Below are positions 30,471-39,140 of a stretch of DNA of 64,000 nt, piece after piece. Every line of letters starts with the position of its first letter. Within the stretch, counting starts at the first letter, position 1. Under the pieces are notes generated by a model. That model had not been told where the DNA came from. It saw nothing but the letters and a program-made list of their open reading frames with translations, and ran no database searches. A program made the position numbers and the translations under genes. The stretch is from Bog-756 sp963701325. GTDB taxonomy: Bacteria > Actinomycetota > Acidimicrobiia > Acidimicrobiales > RAAP-2. The stretch spans positions 1,736,001 through 1,800,000 of the forward strand of contig OY969604.1 of NCBI GenBank assembly GCA_963701325.1, in the 5' to 3' direction.

Positions 30471-31682
30471 TCAGTCCAGCTCGAAGGCCGCGTGGAGGGC
30501 CCGTACCGCGGTCTCCGCCTCCTCTGCCCGGATGAGACAGGAGATCCGGATGGAGGAGGTCGAGATCATCTCGATGTTGATGTCCGCCGCGGCCAGCGTC
30601 TCGAAGGTGAGGGCGGTCACCCCCGGATGGGTCTTCATGCCCGCGCCGATGAGCGACACCCGCGCCACGTCGTCGTCGGAGGTCACCCCCGTGGCACCCA
30701 GTTCGGGCACCAGGGCCTCGCACACCTCCGCGCTCACCGCCAGATCGAAGCCGGGGATGGTGAAGGAGATGTCGGTCGTCCCGTGCAGCGAGGTGTTCTG
30801 GACGATCATGTCCACGTTCACGTTCCGGTCGGCCAGCCCGCGGAAGAGCCGGGCGGCGAGTCCGGGGCGGTCCGGCACCCCGGTGACGGTGACCTTGGCC
30901 TCGGTCACGTCGTGGGTCACCGCGGTGACGACAGCCTGCTCCATGGCGGGATCCTCCTTGCCGACCCACGTGCCCGGCTCCCAGGTGAAGCTCGAGCGGA
31001 CGTGGAGCGGGACGTTGTGGTTTCGGGCGAACTCGACCGAGCGGAGTGCGAGCACCCGACCGCCGGTGGCGGCGATCTCGAGCATCTCCTCGTAGCTCAC
31101 CCGGGCGAGGCGGCGCGCCTCGGGCACGATCCTCGGATCGCTGCTGAACACGCCGGGGACGTCGGTGTAGATCTCGCAGACATCGGCACCCAGGGCCGCG
31201 GCCAGGGCAACCGCCGTGGTGTCCGAGCCGCCGCGCCCGAGCGTCGTGACGTCGCGATCGGTCGAGACACCCTGGAACCCGGCGACCACCGGGACGCCGC
31301 CGGCGGCCAGGGTCTCGCGGAGGCGGTCCCCCCGGATCTCGAGGATCTTGGCCCGGGTGTGGGCCGTGTCGGTGATGATCCCGGCCTGGCTGCCGGTGAA
31401 GGACGTCGCCTCGACCCCGAGCTCGGCCAGCGCCATGCACAGGAGGGCCATGGAGATCCGCTCGCCGGAGCTGAGGAGCATGTCGATCTCCCGGATCGGC
31501 CGCACCGAGCTCACGTCGCCGGCCATGCGGACCAGCTCGTCGGTGGTCTTGCCCATCGCGCTGACCACGACCACCACGTCGTCCCCCTGTCGGCGGGTGC
31601 GGGCCACGTGGTCAGCCACCGCGCGGACGCGTTCGGCGTCGCCGACCGACGTACCACCGAACTTCTGGACCAGGAGAGACAT
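30471..31682 (-). CDS. lysC: Aspartokinase
   Basis: A 403-aa aspartate kinase, first step of the aspartate pathway. KFGGTSVG (residues 6-13) is the nucleotide-binding signature and two ACT domains fill residues ~265-400, the site of lysine/threonine feedback in relatives. I choose the ATG at 31682 (MSLLVQKFGG) because TAGCCT lies 8 nt upstream; the ATG at 31691 would overlap the box. Divergent from the secreted cyclophilin gene, 95 nt away. Confidence 0.96.
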   Translation of the reverse strand: MSLLVQKFGGTSVGDAERVRAVADHVARTRRQGDDVVVVVSAMGKTTDELVRMAGDVSSVRPIREIDMLLSSGERISMALLCMALAELGVEATSFTGSQAGIITDTAHTRAKILEIRGDRLRETLAAGGVPVVAGFQGVSTDRDVTTLGRGGSDTTAVALAAALGADVCEIYTDVPGVFSSDPRIVPEARRLARVSYEEMLEIAATGGRVLALRSVEFARNHNVPLHVRSSFTWEPGTWVGKEDPAMEQAVVTAVTHDVTEAKVTVTGVPDRPGLAARLFRGLADRNVNVDMIVQNTSLHGTTDISFTIPGFDLAVSAEVCEALVPELGATGVTSDDDVARVSLIGAGMKTHPGVTALTFETLAAADINIEMISTSSIRISCLIRAEEAETAVRALHAAFELD

Positions 31683-31690
31683 GGCCGCCA

Positions 31691-31696
31691 AGGCTA
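31691..31696 (-). promoter_or_regulatory. -10 box for leaderless lysC mRNA
   Basis: TAGCCT on the minus strand ends 8 nt before the ATG at 31682; no Shine-Dalgarno sequence. Confidence 0.5.
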
Positions 31697-31763
31697 CAAC
31701 GCGGCGTCTGGACGTCCGATCGTGGCAACGCTGGGTGACGGCGGCGGCTCGGCGGGGACCGGC

Positions 31764-31769
31764 TACCCT
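31764..31769 (+). promoter_or_regulatory. -10 box for the leaderless cyclophilin mRNA
   Basis: TACCCT ends 8 nt before the GTG at 31778. Confidence 0.45.
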
Positions 31770-31777
31770 GAACGCCC

Positions 31778-32599
31778 GTGCCCACCGACAAACGTCAACG
31801 TCAGAAGGCCGGCCGGCAGGCGCGGCGCGAGGCCGAGCAGAAGGCGGTCAAGCGGCGCCAGAACCTCCGGCGGTTGGTCACCCTGGTGATCGTGGCGGCG
31901 GTGGTGGTCGGCGTCTCCTTCCTCATCTTCAAGCCCGGGTCGAAGACGGCCAGCACCACCACGACCTCCTCCTCGACGACCTCCACCACGAAGCCTGCTC
32001 CGGCCGGTGGGTCGGGCAACAAGTCCCCGAGCGCGGTCACCACGGCCGCCGACTGCCCGGCGAACTTCCATGCGACCCTCAACAAGCCGTCCTACTCCTC
32101 GTACCCGCTGATGACCATCGACCCCACCAAGACGTACACGGCGGAGATCACCACCGACGTCGGAGTGATCACCGTTGCGCTCGACCCGAAGACCGCGCCG
32201 AAGACGGTCAACAACTTCGTCTTCCTCGCCGACCACAGCTTCTACGACTGCGTCATCTTCCACCGGGTGATCCCCCAGTTCGTCGACCAGACCGGGGATC
32301 CGACCGGTACCGGGACCGGGGGGCCCGGCTACCAGTTCGCGGACGAGCTCCCGGCGAAGGCGTCGCCGCAGTACCCGCTCGGCTCGCTGGCCATGGCCAA
32401 CTCCGGGCCGAACACCAACGGCAGCCAGTTCTTCATCGTCGCAGGGCCCCAGGGCGAGAGCCTTCCCCCGAGCTACAGCTTGTTCGGCCAGGTGACCGCC
32501 GGGATGTCGGTCGTCGCCAAGATCAACGCGGACGGTGCGTCCTCGGGGACACCGACGACACTCCATCGCATGGTGTCGGTGACCATCAGCGAGTCCTGA
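31778..32599 (+). CDS. Membrane-anchored cyclophilin-type peptidyl-prolyl isomerase
   Basis: A 273-aa protein: basic N-terminus, one membrane helix (about residues 33-51), a Ser/Thr linker, then a cyclophilin domain (about 115-270). The core motifs VIFHRVIPQF and GSLAMANSGPNTNGSQFFI are intact, so it should catalyse proline isomerisation outside the membrane. The next gene encodes a related cytosolic cyclophilin, which suggests tandem duplication followed by relocation of one copy. Confidence 0.9.
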   Translation: MPTDKRQRQKAGRQARREAEQKAVKRRQNLRRLVTLVIVAAVVVGVSFLIFKPGSKTASTTTTSSSTTSTTKPAPAGGSGNKSPSAVTTAADCPANFHATLNKPSYSSYPLMTIDPTKTYTAEITTDVGVITVALDPKTAPKTVNNFVFLADHSFYDCVIFHRVIPQFVDQTGDPTGTGTGGPGYQFADELPAKASPQYPLGSLAMANSGPNTNGSQFFIVAGPQGESLPPSYSLFGQVTAGMSVVAKINADGASSGTPTTLHRMVSVTISES

Positions 32600-32658
32600 T
32601 CGACGCAACGCCGCGCCCGCAGCATCCCTGACCACAGCGAGACACGAGGAGTACGACG

Positions 32659-33210
32659 ATGGCACAGCAGATTCCGGCCACAGACGGATCGAGCCCGAAG
32701 ACCCAGCGCTTCGACGGCCCCCCGCCCATGATCATCGACCCTGCCAAGCGCTACACGGCGGTGTTCGACACCTCGAAGGGCGAGCTCACCGTCGCGCTCG
32801 ACCCGATCGCCGCGCCGAAGACGGTCAACAACTTCGTCTTCCTCGCCCGGTGGCACTACTACGACGGCGTCGTCTTCCACCGGATCATCCCGGGCTTCAT
32901 GTGCCAGGGAGGCGATCCCGAGGGCACCGGCCGCGGCGGGCCCGGCTACCGCTTCGAGGACGAGCTGCCCGCTCCCGGCCGCTACGAGATCGGGTCGCTG
33001 GCCATGGCCAACGCCGGACCGAACACCAACGGCAGCCAGTTCTTCATCGTGAGCGGGAGTGACGGGGTTTCCCTCCCGCCGAGCTATTCGCTCTTCGGCA
33101 AGGTGGTCAAGGGTCTCGACGTCGTCTCCGCCATCGAGGCGGCGGGGAGCCGGTCGGGGACGCCCTCGGAGGAGGTCCTGATCAATTCGGTGACGGTCAC
33201 CGAGGAGTAG
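32659..33210 (+). CDS. Cytoplasmic cyclophilin-type peptidyl-prolyl isomerase
   Basis: A 183-aa cyclophilin without signal or anchor. Active-site motifs VVFHRIIPGFMCQGG and SLAMANAGPNTNGSQFFI are present. GAGGAG lies about 8 nt before the ATG at 32659. It shares long identical stretches with the upstream paralogue (for example PKTVNNFVFLA), consistent with local duplication. Confidence 0.93.
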   Translation: MAQQIPATDGSSPKTQRFDGPPPMIIDPAKRYTAVFDTSKGELTVALDPIAAPKTVNNFVFLARWHYYDGVVFHRIIPGFMCQGGDPEGTGRGGPGYRFEDELPAPGRYEIGSLAMANAGPNTNGSQFFIVSGSDGVSLPPSYSLFGKVVKGLDVVSAIEAAGSRSGTPSEEVLINSVTVTEE

Positions 33211-33258
33211 CCGGACAGGGGGGTCGACGGCACGGCCGGTCTGATCGGCCCTCCGTCC

Positions 33259-33298
33259 GGATCAGACCGGAAGGGCCCGGATCAGACCGGAAGGGCCC
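33259..33298. repeat. Exact tandem 20-bp duplication
   Basis: Two perfect, directly adjacent 20-bp copies (33259-33278 and 33279-33298). The second copy contains the stop codon and last codons of the S51-like gene; the first lies just outside it. It looks like a recent slippage event. Confidence 0.85.
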
Positions 33299-33974
33299 CG
33301 AGGCCGGCCTCGGCCACCGACCCGTCGAGGAAGACCGCCACCGGGACCGCGCCGGCCGACCGCCAGCTGCCACCGGGTTCCCGGATGAGGGCGGTGCGCT
33401 CGGGGATCCCGACAAGCGGTGTGCCGACCGGGGCCAGCTGCACCGAGCGGTGGAGCTTTTCTCCGTGCCCGTCCTCGTTGACGTCGCCGAAGTGGGGCAC
33501 GACGGCCACCCCGGAGACCAGACCCAGACCGATGGTGAGCCCCCCACCCCGGGCGTCGACCATCGGGTCGGTGAGCACCATCGCCGCACCGGACGAGCCC
33601 GCCACGACCGCCCCGTCGCGCCAGGCGGCGACCAGCGCGTCCCAGACCCTGGAGTGCTTGAGCACGCTCCGGAGGTGCATCGGCGAGCTGCCCGCGAGGT
33701 AGACGAACCGGGCACGGCGCACCGCTGCCGCGGCACCCTCGTCCTCCGCGTCCGCCCGGGCGAGGACCATCAGACCCTCGACCCGGCCGCCCAACGTCTC
33801 GAACCACGCCCCGGCCTCCACCACCAGGCGTTCCGGGCGCTCGTAGGCACCGGCGGTCGGGAGGACGAGCACCTCGTCGGAGCCGGAGGCGTCCAGGAGC
33901 TCGGCGTCGAAGGTACAGCCCTCCCGCCATTCTCCGCCGCCGACCAAGGCCAGGATCCCGGGGGTCTCGTCCAC
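33282..33974 (-). CDS. Peptidase S51/cyanophycinase-like protein
   Basis: A 230-aa protein resembling the class-I-glutaminase-fold serine peptidases of family S51 (PepE, cyanophycinase). ALVGGGEW is at the N-terminus, LPTAGAY follows, and the nucleophile elbow is GSSGAAMVL, where the family has GxSAG. Substrate unknown; no cyanophycin synthetase is nearby. Start GTG at 33974 with TACAGT 7 nt upstream; the frame extends to 34619 but only as antisense of the next gene. Confidence 0.75.
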   Translation of the reverse strand: MDETPGILALVGGGEWREGCTFDAELLDASGSDEVLVLPTAGAYERPERLVVEAGAWFETLGGRVEGLMVLARADAEDEGAAAAVRRARFVYLAGSSPMHLRSVLKHSRVWDALVAAWRDGAVVAGSSGAAMVLTDPMVDARGGGLTIGLGLVSGVAVVPHFGDVNEDGHGEKLHRSVQLAPVGTPLVGIPERTALIREPGGSWRSAGAVPVAVFLDGSVAEAGLGALPV

Positions 33975-33981
33975 CGACGCA

Positions 33982-33987
33982 ACTGTA
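33982..33987 (-). promoter_or_regulatory. -10 box for the leaderless S51-like mRNA
   Basis: TACAGT on the minus strand ends 7 nt before the GTG at 33974. Confidence 0.45.
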
Positions 33988-34036
33988 GAGCGCGCCGCGG
34001 CAGGCGACGCCCGAGCCCGGCCCCCTGACTCCCCAG

Positions 34037-34042
34037 TAACAT
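34037..34042 (+). promoter_or_regulatory. -10 box for leaderless hbd mRNA
   Basis: TAACAT ends 8 nt before the ATG at 34051. Confidence 0.5.
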
Positions 34043-34050
34043 CCCCACCT

Positions 34051-34905
34051 ATGTCAATCGCACGCGTGGGTATCGTCGGTTCAGGGATCATGGGGTCGGG
34101 CATCGCCGAGGCGGCGGCCGTCAACGGCTTCGAGGTGGTCCTCCGCTCGAGGAGCCAGTCGACTGCGGACGCCAGCCTGGCCGCGCTCGAGAAGTCGCTC
34201 AACCGGCAGATCGAAAAGGGCAAGCGGACCGAGGAGGAGCGGGACCAGGCCCTGGCCCGGGTCAACGGCACCTCGGACCTGGCCGCCCTCAAGGACGTCG
34301 ACCTGGTCATCGAGTCGGTCGTCGAGGACCTGGCCATCAAGAAGGAGCTCTTCAACGAGCTCGACCGGATCACCGACGACCACGTCATCCTGGCCACCAA
34401 CACCTCGACCCTCCCGGTCATCGAGCTGGCCATGCAGACCGGCCGGCCCGAGCAGGTCTGCGGCATCCACTTCTTCAACCCGGCGCCGGTCATGTCCCTG
34501 GTCGAGGTGGTCCGGCCGCTGACCGCCTCCGACGAGACCATCGCCGCGGCCCGCGCCTTCGCGGAGGCCTGCGGCAAGACCCCGGTGGAGGTCAAGGACC
34601 AGGCGGGGTTCATCGTCAACGCCCTGCTCTTCCCCTACCTCAACAACGCGGTGCGCCTCTACGAACAGGGGGTCGCCTCGGTCGAGGACATCGATGCCGC
34701 CATGATGGGCGGCTGCGGATTCCCGATGGGCCCGTTCGCCCTGCTGGACCTGGTGGGACTGGACACCTCCCTCGCCATCCTGGACGCCCTCTACGACGAG
34801 TTCCGCGACCCGAACTTCGCGGCGGTGCCGCTGCTGCGGCGGATGGTCACCGCCGAGCAGCTGGGTCGCAAGTCGGGCCAGGGCTTCCTCGACTACCGGA
34901 GATAG
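34051..34905 (+). CDS. hbd: 3-Hydroxybutyryl-CoA dehydrogenase
   Basis: A 284-aa NAD(P)-dependent dehydrogenase interconverting acetoacetyl-CoA and 3-hydroxybutyryl-CoA. The dinucleotide loop GIVGSGIMGSGIAEA is at residues 7-21, catalytic His in GIHFFNPAPVMSLVEVV (about residue 140), and the C-terminal dimerisation domain ends SGQGFLDYR. First gene of the acyl-CoA cluster, 65 nt before the mutase. Confidence 0.95.
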   Translation: MSIARVGIVGSGIMGSGIAEAAAVNGFEVVLRSRSQSTADASLAALEKSLNRQIEKGKRTEEERDQALARVNGTSDLAALKDVDLVIESVVEDLAIKKELFNELDRITDDHVILATNTSTLPVIELAMQTGRPEQVCGIHFFNPAPVMSLVEVVRPLTASDETIAAARAFAEACGKTPVEVKDQAGFIVNALLFPYLNNAVRLYEQGVASVEDIDAAMMGGCGFPMGPFALLDLVGLDTSLAILDALYDEFRDPNFAAVPLLRRMVTAEQLGRKSGQGFLDYRR

Positions 34906-34969
34906 TGCGGGCACCGGCTCGCCGGCGCCGAGGGTGTGATCCCCGGCCCGGGCGGGCCACAATGGAGGG

Positions 34970-37032
34970 GTGACCCAGGTGGGGACGACAGGCCCGGACG
35001 GTGAGGACAGGGTGCGGGACGAGCCGTGGGTGATGCGCACCTACTCGGGGCACTCCACGGCAGCCGCTTCCAACCGGCTCTACCGGACCAACCTGGCCAG
35101 GGGTCAGACCGGCCTCTCGATCGCCTTCGACCTGCCCACCCAGATCGGGTACGACCCGGACGACCCGGCAGCGGCCGGCGAGGTCGGCAAGGTCGGGGTG
35201 CCGGTGGCCCACCTCGGCCACATGGCGCAGCTGATGGACGGTATCCCGGTCGAGTCGATGAACACGTCGATGACCATCAACGCCACCGCGGCGTGGCTGC
35301 TCGGCCTCTACATCGCAAACGCCGAGGATCACGGGGTGGACCCGAAGGTGCTGTCGGGCACCACTCAGAACGACATCGTGAAGGAGTACCTCTCGCGGGG
35401 GACGTTCATCTTCCCCCCCTCCCGAGCCGGCGGCTCACCGTGGACACCATCGCCTACACGGTCCGCAACGTCCCCAAGTGGAACCCGATCAACGTCTGCA
35501 GCTACCACCTCCAAGAGGCGGGGGCCACCCCCCACCAGGAGGTGGCCTACGCGCTGGCGACCGCCATCGGGATCCTGGACGCGGTGCGCGACTCGGGGCA
35601 GGTCCCGCCCGACGCCTTCCCCGCGGTGGTCGGACGGATCTCGTTCTTCGTCAACGCGGGGGTCCGCTTCGTCGAGGAGACCTGCAAGATCCGCGCCTTC
35701 ACCGCGCTCTGGGACCGGATCTGCGCAGAGCGCTACGGCGTGACCGATCCCAAGCTCCGGCGCATGCGCTACGGGGTGCAGGTCAACTCGCTGGGGCTCA
35801 CCGAGGCCCAACCGGAGAACAACGTGCCCCGCATCACGCTCGAGGCACTCGGGGTCACCCTGTCCCGGAACGCGCGGGCCCGCGCCCTGCAGCTCCCCGC
35901 CTGGAACGAGGCGCTCGGGCTCCCCCGGCCCTGGGACCAGCAGTGGTCGCTGCGCATCCAGCAGATCCTGGCCAACGAGACCGACCTGCTCGAGTACGAC
36001 GACATCCTCGACGGCTCGGTGGTCATCGAGAAGAAGACGACCGAGGTGGCAGACGCCTCCTGGGCCGAGCTCGAGGACGTGCTCTCCCTGGGTGGCGCCT
36101 TCGAGGCCATCGACGAGCTCAAGGCCCGACTCGTCGCCAGCCAGGCGGAGCGGGTGCGGCGGATCGAGACGGGCGAGCTGCGGGTGGTGGGGGTCAACTG
36201 TTTCACCGAGACCGCCGATTCGCCGCTCGCACCCGCAAGCGGAGAGGGTTCGATCCTCCGGGTCGACCCGGCGGTCGAATCGGAGCTGCGCGCCGACGTG
36301 GCGGCGTGGCGGGAGCGGCGGGACGGTGCCGCGGTCGAACGGGCGCTCGACGCGCTGCGCACGGCGGCGGATGGCACGGACAACATCATGCCCGCCACCA
36401 TCGCCCTGGCCCACGCCGGCGGCACCACCGGTGAATGGGCGGGGACGCTGCGCGAGGTCTTCGGTGAGTACCGGGCTCCGACCGGGGTCGGCGGGGGCGT
36501 CGGCCACCGCGGGGCGGCCTTCCGGGGGGTGCTCGACCGGTCGCGTGCGCTCGGCGAACGGGACGGGAGCCCGCCCCGCCTGCTGGTGGCCAAGCCGGGG
36601 CTCGACGGGCACTCCAACGGCGCGGAGCAGATCGCGGTCGCCGCCCGGGACGCCGGGTTCGAGGTCGTCTACCAGGGGATCCGGCTCTCGCCAGCCGAGA
36701 TCGCCGCAGCCGCCCGGGACGAGGACGTCGACCTGGTCGGCATCTCGATCCTCTCGGGCAGCCACCTCGAATTGGTCCCCGAGGTCGTCGAACGACTGCG
36801 GGCGGAAGGGGTCGACGCACCGGTGGTGGTTGGCGGGATCATCCCGCCCGAGGATGCCGAGGTGCTGCTGGGCAAGGGCGTCGCCCGGATCTACACGCCG
36901 AAGGACTTCGAGATCGGGCGGATCATGGAGGACATGGTCACGCTGGTCGAGCAGTACCGCGCAGGGCTCAGCCCCCGGACCACGGGCGGTCCCGCCGGGT
37001 CGGGACGGGACGCGACCACCACCGGCCGCTGA
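34970..37032 (+). CDS. ecm: Ethylmalonyl-CoA mutase, interrupted by a frameshift
   Basis: An adenosylcobalamin-dependent mutase that converts ethylmalonyl-CoA to methylsuccinyl-CoA. The substrate domain (SIAFDLPTQIGYDPDD, ESMNTSMTINATAAWLLGLY, SGTTQNDIVKEYL) and the C-terminal B12 domain (LDGHSNGAEQIAVAARDAGF, then ILSGSHLELVPEVVERL) fit Ecm/MeaA better than methylmalonyl-CoA mutase. The frame breaks at a C7 run (35413-35419): ...TFIFPP is followed in another frame by PSRRLTVDTIAY. One more C restores a protein of about 687 aa. Start GTG at 34970, with CACAAT 6 nt and GGAGGG directly upstream. Homopolymer error is the likeliest cause. Confidence 0.9.
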
Positions 37033-37156
37033 ACCGCCACGCAGGGGTCCGGGTCGGCGGCGGGGCCAGTACGGCCACCGGGCGCGGCCAGACCTGATCG
37101 ACGGCTGCAGCCAGGAAGGCCAGCACCTCGGAGTCGATCGACCGGGGGTCGGTCAC
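36968..37156 (-). CDS. Small acyl-CoA carboxylase epsilon-like subunit
   Basis: A 62-aa ORF. Its GTG start at 37156 overlaps the pccB stop (GTGA), so translation is coupled. Actinobacterial acyl-CoA carboxylases often have a short, poorly conserved epsilon subunit encoded right after the beta subunit, with a conserved tryptophan-rich C-terminal end. Here WRFSGRWWS near residue 40 resembles that. It also overlaps the 3' end of ecm by 65 nt on the opposite strand. Identification rests on position, size and this motif. Confidence 0.6.
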   Translation of the reverse strand: MTDPRSIDSEVLAFLAAAVDQVWPRPVAVLAPPPTRTPAWRFSGRWWSRPVPTRRDRPWSGG

Positions 37157-38709
37157 AGCGGCATGTTCCCGTGCTTGCGCTTGGGCAGGTCCTCGCGCTT
37201 GGAGACCAGCAGGGCGAGACTGCGCACGAGGATCCGCCGGGTCTCGGCCGGGTCGATCACGTCGTCGACGTAGCCGCGCTCGGCCGCCGCGTACGGATTG
37301 GCATAGCGCTCGGTGTACTCCTCGACCAACTCCTTGCGGCGACCCACCGGATCCTCGGCCTCGGCCAGGTCCCTCCGGTAGACGATCTCGACGGCGCCCT
37401 CGGGACCCATCACGGCCAGCTCGGCGGAGGGCCAGGCGAAGGCCAGGTCCGCACCGATCGACTTCGAGTTCATGACCACGTAGGCGCCGCCGTAGGCCTT
37501 GCGGGTGATGATCTGGACCCGGGGGACGGTCGACTCGCAGTACGCGTAGAGCAGCTTCGCCCCGTGGCGGATGATCCCGCCGTACTCCTGGTCGGTGCCG
37601 GGCATGAAGCCGGGGACGTCCACGAAGGTGATGAGCGGGATGTTGAAGGCGTCGCAGGTGCGGACGAACCGGGCGCCCTTCTCCGAGGCGTCGATGTTGA
37701 GCACCCCGGCCAGCATCTGGGGCTGGTTGCCCACGATGCCGACGGCGCGCCCGTCGATGCGTGCGAAGCCGCAGACCAGGTTCATCGCCCAGTGGTGGTT
37801 GACTTCGAAGAACTCGCCGTCGTCGACGACCGCTTCGATGACCTTCTTCATGTCGTAGGGCTGATTGGGAGAGGTCGGCATCAGGTCCGACAGTTCCGGG
37901 GTCAGCCGCTCGGGATCGTCTCCCGAGACCACCAGGGGCGCCTCTTCGAGGTTGTTGGAGGGGAGGAAGCTGAGCAGATAGCGGACGTCGTCGAGGCAGG
38001 CCTTCTCGTCGGGTGCCACGAAGGCGGCGACCCCCGACTTGGTGGCGTGGCTCATGGCTCCGCCGAGCTCCTCGAGGGTGACGTCCTCACCGGTCACCGT
38101 CTTGACCACGTCGGGTCCGGTGATGAACATGTGGCTGGTGCCCTGGACCATGAAGATGAAATCGGTCATCGCCGGGCTGTAGACGGCGCCACCCGCGCAC
38201 GGGCCGAGGATCACGCTGATCTGGGGGATCACACCCGAGGCCTGGGCGTTGCGGTGGAAGATGCCCCCGTAGGAGTGGAGGGAGACCACCCCCTCCTGGA
38301 TGCGGGCTCCGGCCCCGTCGTTGAGGCCGATCATCGGCACCCCGATGGAGGAGGCCAGGTCCATGACCTTGTGGATCTTCTCGGCGAACACCTCGCCGAG
38401 CGCCCCGCCGAAGACGGTGAAGTCCTGGCTGAACACGCACACCCGCCGGCCGTCCACGGTGCCGAACCCGGTGATGACCCCGTCGGTGTAGGGCCGGTTC
38501 TCCTCGAGCCCCATCCCGTGCGCCCGGTGGCGGGCCAGCATGTCGAGCTCCTGGAACGAGCCGTCGTCCAGGAGGTAGTCGATCCGCTCGCGGGCGGTCA
38601 TCTTCCCCTTGGCGTGGTGCTTCTCGACCGCCCGGGCGGACCCGGCGTTCCGGGCGAGCTCACGGCGCTCGGCGAGCTCCTCGAGCCGTTGGGTCATCGT
38701 GTGATCCAT
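37153..38709 (-). CDS. pccB: Propionyl-CoA carboxylase beta subunit
   Basis: A 518-aa carboxyltransferase that moves CO2 from biotin to propionyl-CoA (and possibly acetyl-CoA), making methylmalonyl-CoA. The crotonase-fold oxyanion motifs GAGARIQEGV and GPCAGGAVYSPA, the second-half YGGAYVVMNSK, and the end KREDLPKRKHGNMPL are typical. Start ATG at 38709 with TAGCCT 8 nt upstream. The biotin carboxylase (alpha) subunit is not in this window. Same strand as epimerase and ccr, which lie upstream. Confidence 0.95.
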   Translation of the reverse strand: MDHTMTQRLEELAERRELARNAGSARAVEKHHAKGKMTARERIDYLLDDGSFQELDMLARHRAHGMGLEENRPYTDGVITGFGTVDGRRVCVFSQDFTVFGGALGEVFAEKIHKVMDLASSIGVPMIGLNDGAGARIQEGVVSLHSYGGIFHRNAQASGVIPQISVILGPCAGGAVYSPAMTDFIFMVQGTSHMFITGPDVVKTVTGEDVTLEELGGAMSHATKSGVAAFVAPDEKACLDDVRYLLSFLPSNNLEEAPLVVSGDDPERLTPELSDLMPTSPNQPYDMKKVIEAVVDDGEFFEVNHHWAMNLVCGFARIDGRAVGIVGNQPQMLAGVLNIDASEKGARFVRTCDAFNIPLITFVDVPGFMPGTDQEYGGIIRHGAKLLYAYCESTVPRVQIITRKAYGGAYVVMNSKSIGADLAFAWPSAELAVMGPEGAVEIVYRRDLAEAEDPVGRRKELVEEYTERYANPYAAAERGYVDDVIDPAETRRILVRSLALLVSKREDLPKRKHGNMPL

Positions 38710-38717
38710 GGAAGGTG

Positions 38718-38723
38718 AGGCTA
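38718..38723 (-). promoter_or_regulatory. -10 box for leaderless pccB mRNA
   Basis: TAGCCT on the minus strand ends 8 nt before the ATG at 38709. Confidence 0.5.
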
Positions 38724-38729
38724 CCGGAC

Positions 38730-39140
38730 CTACTCCTGGACCAGCTCGATCAGCGTGCCGAACGCGCCCTTCGGGTGGACGAAGGCGACGGTCGTCCCCC
38801 GTGATCCCGGTCGGGGCTCCTGGTCGATGACCTGGCCCCCGTGGTCCTTGACCGACTGGAGGGCCGCAGCGCAGTCCGCGACCCGGTAGCCGACATGATG
38901 GATGCCCGGACCGCGCTTGTGCAGGAAGGCGGCAACCGGCGAGTCGTCCCGGGTCGGGGTGAGCAGCTGGATGTAGCTGTCGGCCACCTTGAGCAGCGCC
39001 TCCTCGACACCGTCGGAGTCGATCCGCTCCCGGTGGGTGACCGCGGCCCCGAAGGTGTCCGCGTAGTAGGCGACCGCGGCGTCGAGGTCGTCGACCGCGA
39101 TGCCCACGTGGTCGAGCTCGGTCAGCAGCGGCTCGGTCAT
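38730..39140 (-). CDS. mce: Methylmalonyl-CoA epimerase
   Basis: A 136-aa VOC-fold epimerase interconverting (2R)- and (2S)-methylmalonyl-CoA; relatives also act on ethylmalonyl-CoA. Metal ligands are His in ELDHVGIAVDDLD, His in GIHHVGYRVAD and Glu in the C-terminal GTLIELVQE. The ATG at 39140 overlaps the ccr stop (ATGA), so the two are translationally coupled, which supports a joint job in the ethylmalonyl-CoA route. Confidence 0.94.
   Translation of the reverse strand: MTEPLLTELDHVGIAVDDLDAAVAYYADTFGAAVTHRERIDSDGVEEALLKVADSYIQLLTPTRDDSPVAAFLHKRGPGIHHVGYRVADCAAALQSVKDHGGQVIDQEPRPGSRGTTVAFVHPKGAFGTLIELVQE

Noticed and set aside
33975..34619. N-terminal extension of the S51-like gene up to 34619
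   Set aside because: That part is exactly antisense to the conserved hbd gene, and a promoter box with a GTG start lies at 33974-33987.
34970..37032. Methylmalonyl-CoA mutase as the identity of the B12 enzyme
   Set aside because: The combination with ccr, the single-chain length of about 690 residues and the MNTSMTINATAAWLLGLY and C-terminal B12-domain segments fit Ecm better.
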